A stretch of DNA of 64,000 nucleotides from Dendrocalamus latiflorus (Eukaryota > Streptophyta > Magnoliopsida > Poales > Poaceae). The first letter of the stretch is position 1, and the number at the start of each line of letters is the position of its first letter. The stretch lies in NCBI GenBank assembly GCA_017311315.1, contig CM029626.1, positions 6,562,006 through 6,626,005 on the forward strand, written 5' to 3'. Below the pieces are notes generated by a model that had not been told where the DNA came from, did no database searches, and saw only the letters and a program-made list of their open reading frames with translations. This document shows, piece after piece, positions 58,512 through 64,000 of this stretch. The translations under genes and the position numbers were made by a program.

Positions 58512-61484
58512 GAATTATGCCTTGTGGATAGTGGTACCACAAACTCTATACTTAGGGACACAAAATATTTTCTAACTCTTACTAGGAGGAAAGAAAATGT
58601 TTTAACCATCGCTGGACGCGATGCAACGATAGTAGGCTCTGGTCGCGCCTCTATCACTCTCCCTATGGGTACACAATTGGAAATTGAGGATGCACTCTTG
58701 TATCCCGATTCCACACGTACCCTACATAGTTATAGAGATATCCGTCAGAATGGTTTTCATGTTGAAACCCGAAATGACAACAAAGAGGAATATCTCCTCT
58801 TAACCAAACACAACGGATATGGCAAACAAGTACTAGAAAAAATTCCATCTTTAAACTCTGGATTGTACTACACATACATCAAACCCGTTCAACATATTGC
58901 GTACAAAGTAATTTTCCAAAATACTAACACATTCCAAACATGGCATAATCACCTTGGCCATCCAGGCATTGGAATGATGAGGAAAATTCTTAGCAATTCA
59001 ATTGGTCATACATATCTCAAAACAAAATTTCCGGAATCCTCAGATTTTGTGTGCACTTCATGTGCCACCGGAAAATTGATTTTAAGACCCTCTTATCTTA
59101 AAATCAGAGCTGAACCACTTAAATTCCTTGAACGCATTCAAGGAGATATATGTGGTCCTATACAACCATTGTGTGGACCGTTCAGATATTTCATGGTTCT
59201 TATTGACGCATCTACTAGATGATCACATGTGTGTCTTTTATCCACACGAAACCATGCATTTGCTAAGTTAATTGGTCAAATAATCCAATTACGAGCACAT
59301 TATCCTGAATATCGAATTCAATCAATTCGAATGGACAATGCTGCTGAATTTACATCCCATGCCTTCAATGACTATTGTATGGCTCTTGGGATACAAGTTC
59401 AACACTCTGTTCCATATGTCCATACACAAAATGGTTTAGCAGAATCTCTTATCAAGAGAATCAATCTCATTGCCAGACCATTACTACAGAATTACAACTT
59501 ACCAACGTCATATTGGGGTCATGCAGTTTTACACGCTGCTGGCTTAATACAATTGCGTCCAACTGCTTATCATAGCACTTCCCCGCTACAATTAGTACGT
59601 GGAAATCCACCAGATATTTCCCATCTGCGAAAGTTCGGCTGCGCTACATACGTACCGATCTCACCACCGCAGCGTACCTCAATGGGACCGCACAGGAAAA
59701 TTGGGATCTTTGTTGGGTATAAATCTTCGTCAATTATAAAATACCTCGAGCCACTCACAGGGGACCTGTTTACAGCCCGGTACGCTGATTGCATATTCAA
59801 TGAGGAACATTTCCCGGCATTAGGGGGAGACAACAAGTACCAAATAGAATGCCAGGAAATTAATTGGAATGTACAAGGCATTCCTGCCTCAGACCCACGT
59901 ACCAGAGAGACTGAACTTCAAGTTCAGAAAATCATTCATTTGCAAAACATTGCAAATAACCTGCCAGATGCATTTACTAATTATAAGGGTGCCACAAAAT
60001 CCTATAATCCTGCCAGAAATGTACCTGAAAGAGTGGAGGTACTGCAAAATACCACTCAACTCACAGTTCAAAATAAGAGGGGGAGAAGTACGGTACAAAT
60101 GGCGGATACAACTTCTAACAAGCGACAAAAGAAACAAAAGAATGTAAATGCAGATCAACCTCAAGTTGATAGACACCAAAGGATCCTTGAACCCAGATCA
60201 ACAGTGCACTCAAATACTGATCCTGGGACATCGGAATACCCCGACTCAAATGTTTTGGGAAATAACATTGAGTCATCAGGGGTCCAAGAAATTTCCACTA
60301 ACTATACTGATTCTGGAGAATCATACGATCGTAAGACTACAATTGTCGATATTTGTTTCTGCACAACAATTGCAAACAATCTTCAAAATGATCCAGATCC
60401 CAAGACCATGGCAGAGTGCAAACAACGCTCGGACTGGAATCAATGGAAGGATGCAATTCAAGCGGAGTTAGCCTCGCTCAAGAAAAGAAATGTATTCACC
60501 AATGTAATACATACACCTCCCAAAGTATTCCCTGTCGGTTTCAAATGGGTTTTCGTCTGCAAACGGAATGAAAACAATGAGGTGGTGAGATACAAAGCAA
60601 GGCATGTAGCACAAGGGTTCACGCAGAGACCCGGCATTGATTTCAATGAAACTTATTCTCCAGTAATGAGTGGAATAACATTCCGATACTTAATCTCATT
60701 GGCAGTTAAAAATCATCTATCTTTTCAGTTGATGGATGTAGTGACTGCATATCTTTATGGGTCACTTGATTCGGACATATACATGAAAGTTCCCGATGGA
60801 ATTTCAATTCCGAATCCGAACGCAAATCGCAATATGTATTGTGTAAAATTAAACAAGTCTTTATACGGCTTGAAACAGTCGGGTAGAATGTGGTACAACC
60901 GACTAAGTGAGTTTCTAACCAAAAAGGGATACTCCAATAATGATGATTGCCCATGCGTATTCATCAAAAGATCCTTAACAGGATTTTGTATTATATCTGT
61001 GTATGTTGATGATCTTAATATCATTGGTAACACACAAGATATAGATGAAGCACGTAATCATCTTATGACGGAATTTGAAATGAAGGATTTGGGTAAAATC
61101 AAATTTTGCTTAGGTATACAACTTGAGCACCTTCATTCAGGCATCCTAGTGCATCAATCAGCCTATGTCCACAAAATATTGGAGAAATTCAATATGGACA
61201 AAGCATATCAATCGAAAACCCCCATGGTTGTTCGATCTCTCGACAGGGACAAAGATCCATTTAGACCCCGAGATGACAATGAAGAGTTATTGGGACTCGA
61301 GGTTCCATATCTCAGTGCCATCGGAGCGCTTATGTACCTTGCAAATTGCACCTGGCCGGATATTGCATTTGCAGTAAATCTACTTGCTAGATATAGCGCT
61401 GCTCCAACCAAAAGACATTGGGTGGGAGTGAAGAATATCTTTAAATATCTTCAAGGCACTAAAGATCTCGGTCTATTCTTTTAG
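58512..61484 (+). pseudogene. Copia pol: protease, integrase, reverse transcriptase
   Basis: One frame, different from that of gag. It opens after a TAG at 58509 with the protease motif LVDSGTTN. The integrase follows: an HHCC zinc region (WHNHLGHPG ... CTSC), then the first catalytic Asp in QGDICGP near 59145, the second in RMDNAAEF, and Glu in NGLAES. A TGA at 59220-59222 interrupts between the first and second Asp. Reverse transcriptase runs from about 60400, with LMDVVTAYLYG and the YVDDL box at 61002-61016. The frame stops at a TAG at 61482. At least three in-frame stops mean no full polyprotein. Confidence 0.92.
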
Positions 61485-62021
61485 AAGAATAAAAATGTGG
61501 ATTTAATAGGATATACAGATGCTGGCTATTTATCAGATCCCCATAATACCAGATCTCAAACAAGCTTTGTATTTTTACATGGTGGAACAGTCATCTCTTG
61601 GAAGTCTTCGAAACAGACTCTAGTGGCTACATCCACTAATCATTCTGAAATAATTTCATTATATGAAGCATCACGTGAGTGTGTATGGCTTCGCAGAATG
61701 ATTAACCACATACAACAATCATGTGGTATAGGTGCTATTGCATCACCTACCATTATCTACGAAGATAATACTGCTTGCGTTGTTCAAATGCAAACGGGTT
61801 ACATAAAGAGCAATGTCACAAAACATATTGCACCCAAACTATTTTACCCACATGAATTGCAAGAGAGTGGGGAAATAAATATTCTGCAAACTAAGTCTTG
61901 TGATAATCTTGCAGATTTATTCACCAAGTCATCACCAACTTCCACATTCCAAAAATGTGTTCATGGAATTGGTATGCGAAGACTACGTGATTTGCAGATG
62001 TCAGGGGGAGAAATCTCCTAA
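61485..62021 (+). pseudogene. Copia RNase H region
   Basis: Same frame as reverse transcriptase, after the TAG at 61482. RNase H motifs are GYTDAGYLSD, TNHSEIISLYEA and IIYEDNTACV, followed by HIAPKLFYPHEL and the typical C-terminal LADLFTKS. It ends with MSGGEIS at a TAA (62021). In active elements this domain degrades the RNA strand of the hybrid. Confidence 0.9.
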
Positions 62022-62039
62022 GACTTAACCCGTTCAATA

Positions 62040-62300
62040 CAATATTGTACTCTTTTCCCTTTATGAGTTTTCCCTCTAAGATTTCTCATCAAAGGTTTTT
62101 AATGAGGCAATATAACAACGTAATCATAAATATATCTCTATTTTCCCACAAGGGTTTTAAAGAGATATAATCAAATATATGCCATATCATTTTTCTCCTT
62201 AAATTTTCCCACTGGGTTTTAAAGGAGTTTTTCATGACATATTTACTCTATCAGTTCTCCTCATATTTTTCCCTACAGGGTTTTGGAGGAGTTATTTTAA
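62040..62300 (+). repeat. Degenerate hairpin repeats upstream of the copia 3' LTR
   Basis: Four diverged units, each built on TTTTCCC...GGGTTTT flanked by CTCC/GGAG-like arms: around 62050-62120, 62140-62170, 62190-62235 and 62255-62295 (for example CTCCTTAAATTTTCCCACTG and its GGGTTTTAAAGGAG partner). Similar arrays lie before the 3' LTR in several grass copia elements. Confidence 0.6.
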
Positions 62301-62337
62301 GATGATGAATCAAGGTGATCATGTGAAGATACATTGG

Positions 62338-62348
62338 TCAAGGGAGAG
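62338..62348 (+). other. Polypurine tract of the copia element
   Basis: TCAAGGGAGAG immediately precedes the 3' LTR start TGTTAAAC at 62349, the expected site for plus-strand priming. Confidence 0.75.
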
Positions 62349-62529
62349 TGTTAAACACCAGTTAACAAAACTGCCCAATGTACAGTTATAGCAAAAGGCC
62401 AGATGCTTTTCCATAAAGGCACTTTTTATGCCACCCATTCAACATCTTTATAAAGCAATGTACAGTCTCAAATTTGGTTAATGAAAAGCATCAGTTCATT
62501 ACAATCACTTGTCTCAATCTTTCACAACA
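62349..62529 (+). repeat. 3' LTR of the copia element
   Basis: 181 bp, matching 55721-55902 apart from a small cluster of changes near position 44-60 of the LTR (AGCAAAAGGCCAGATGC here) and one further substitution. Confidence 0.92.
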
Positions 62530-62534
62530 ATTTC

Positions 62535-64000
62535 ATATGTATTCAGGTGCGAGAAGGGAAAGGATGCAAGTGTCGCGTTAGTGGCATCCCGAGCACCAAA
62601 CGTATCAGAGAGACGGAGACAACGGAGGGAGACAGGGAGGCGAAGAAAACCCACCAGACGCATGCAACCGAACAGAACGGACGGACATGAGTAATTAAAT
62701 ATGAAAGCCCCCACATGCATGGTTAGTATAACTTATAGCAAAGGATTAGGCTAGTTCTTCTGAAGAACAAAATGCTGGCCAATTTTTAGATCCTTCGAGC
62801 CGCGTCCTTGGCTCCTGTTCACACAGCTAGGATAGAATCCTAATGCTAATTATGCTTATCATATCACGTTCTCAAGCAGTTGCTGATTTGTTCGTGCGGT
62901 CCACTTCGGAGTTACAATTATTGGAAGGACAACAGCGAACGGATTCACCTTCATTGCGCTGTCAAGACTCAGGAGCGCGTTTTTGTTCGAAGGGAAAAAA
63001 AAGTTGGAAGGGCATCCATGGTCAATGCAAGCAATGGTTGGGTACTTGCGAATTGTGATGGGATCATGGGACTATGGGAGTAGAAGGGAGGCTAGGACTT
63101 GGTCCTTTCAAGATCACATCACACATGCCAACGAACGACCGAGCAACCAGCCACGCGGTTGATTTGATTCTTTTGCAGCGGCAAGCGCCATTAGCGTAGT
63201 AGAAAATAGCACCGGCAGGGACTGCCTACTCATCGTTTTCGCCTACGTGCATGACAACAGCTGAATTGCACGATAGAATGGCCTCCCCAGTTGCTGGGCT
63301 ACTACTTGCTAGTTCGGTAGCTGCTGTGCGAGCCATCGGTGTCGAATCATGATATGTAGCAGCAAAACGAAAGCAAGAGATGTCAGCGGAGCGACCGCAT
63401 CGACAGATCAGCCCCAGTGGAGGATCGATACTGGATCGACGGTGTCGGGGAAGACGACGATTTCAAGGGCACACAGAGCAGATCGTCCTAGGTCCAGCCC
63501 AGGTGGCCTGCAGGCAGCCGGCCTCTCTGGGAGTTGTTTCTAGACAACATGCAAATCGAAGAGCAGCGGGGAGAAAAATCAGTAAGAGGAGAAGACGACG
63601 AGCAAGCAATCTCGCTTGGCCATGGCCCAGATGACGGACAAAGCGACATGAGCTACAGAGGCTGCGCCATTGCTTACGCCCGAACAACTACTGGCTTTCG
63701 ATTTGTTGCTCCCGTCAACCTACCTACCCAAAGATGTCCAGCTGCAGGTTTTGATCCTTGCCGTACGGGAATGTAAATCTCGTAGTGTTGGGGTGTTTAT
63801 TGCAAAAGCGAAGAAGCCTATCTCAGCCTTACCGCTCCCATCGGACGGTGGAAGTGAGGAGTAAGCATAAGCGGTGCGCCGGTTCGCACCGGATTCGCAT
63901 CGCCTGCCGCCGCCGGCTCGGGACTCCCGTACGCCACACCACACACCGGGCCACCGCCGGGCACCGTCACGGCGGCACCGGCCGCGTCCCGTTCGAGGCC
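62535..64000. other. Right flank, unassigned
   Basis: Continuation of the DNA that followed Helitron-like element B before the copia insertion. No gene is recognised. Composition becomes GC-rich after about 63840 (CCGCCGCCGG, GGCACCGGCC), which may mark the start of a gene lying beyond the window. Confidence 0.3.

Larger units (their letters stand above)
55721..62529 (+). mobile_element. Ty1/copia LTR retrotransposon, 6.8 kb, inactivated
   Basis: LTRs of 182 and 181 bp (TGTTAAACACC...TTTCACAACA) enclose a long leader, gag, and a pol in copia order: protease, integrase, reverse transcriptase, RNase H. Flanks are GTTTC (55716-55720) and ATTTC (62530-62534), a 5-bp duplication with one change. 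The G of the left copy is the last base of the Helitron CTAG, so this element inserted exactly at the Helitron end. LTRs differ at about five positions plus one indel by eye. Several in-frame stops inactivate gag and pol. Confidence 0.93.

Noticed and set aside
1..64000. tRNA, rRNA or microRNA genes
   Set aside because: No cloverleaf with A and B boxes and no rRNA-like segment seen; small hairpins present all belong to MITEs, the MULE or retroelements.

Overview
The window looks like nuclear DNA from a grass (Poaceae). Three intron-poor or short-intron host genes with very GC-rich coding sequence sit in AT-rich, transposon-filled intergenic DNA. The element types (MITEs, a MULE, Ty3 and Ty1 LTR elements, Helitron ends of the 'CAACGCAYGGGCA...CTAG' kind) are those of grass genomes. 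No rRNA, tRNA, CRISPR or bacterial-type operon was seen.

Host genes, all on the minus strand: a three-exon thaumatin-like protein with a GPI-type tail (17929-20029); a second thaumatin-like protein with the same exon phases (39451-40839); and an intronless ARMADILLO-REPEAT-ONLY protein (45881-47800). The two thaumatin-like genes are about 20 kb apart in the same orientation and look like a local duplicate pair separated by transposon insertions.

Mobile DNA, left to right: an hAT-type MITE (247-434) and a Mutator-type MITE (648-1040), each with target-site duplications; a 2.65-kb solo LTR with a perfect TATTC duplication (2975-5628); a 10,010-bp Tat-like Ty3/gypsy element (6355-16364, minus strand) with gag and protease but no reverse transcriptase, RNase H or integrase, carrying instead a spliced gene in antisense plus three kinds of tandem array; an old repeat split by a 414-bp MITE (20800-21440); a complete Mutator-like element with ~120-bp TIRs, 10-bp duplications and a nearly intact transposase (21580-25903); a diverged second copy of the solo LTR (30566-33303); a 16-bp minisatellite (~37214-37825); two abutting Helitron-like elements carrying captured exons of at least three unrelated host genes (SEC12-like, PTAC5-like and ubiquitin-specific protease; ~50215-55716); and a Ty1/copia element (55721-62529) inserted exactly at the 3' terminus of the second Helitron.

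The most interesting system is the 10-kb gypsy element. Its antisense gene has four exons with canonical GT-AG introns whose phases join correctly, apart from one frameshift in exon 2. The gag-protease frame is broken by three stop codons, all TAG. The Helitron pair is the second point of interest, because the captured exons keep open frames and splice sites. Splice models, domain names and family assignments come from reading the sequence without database searches.
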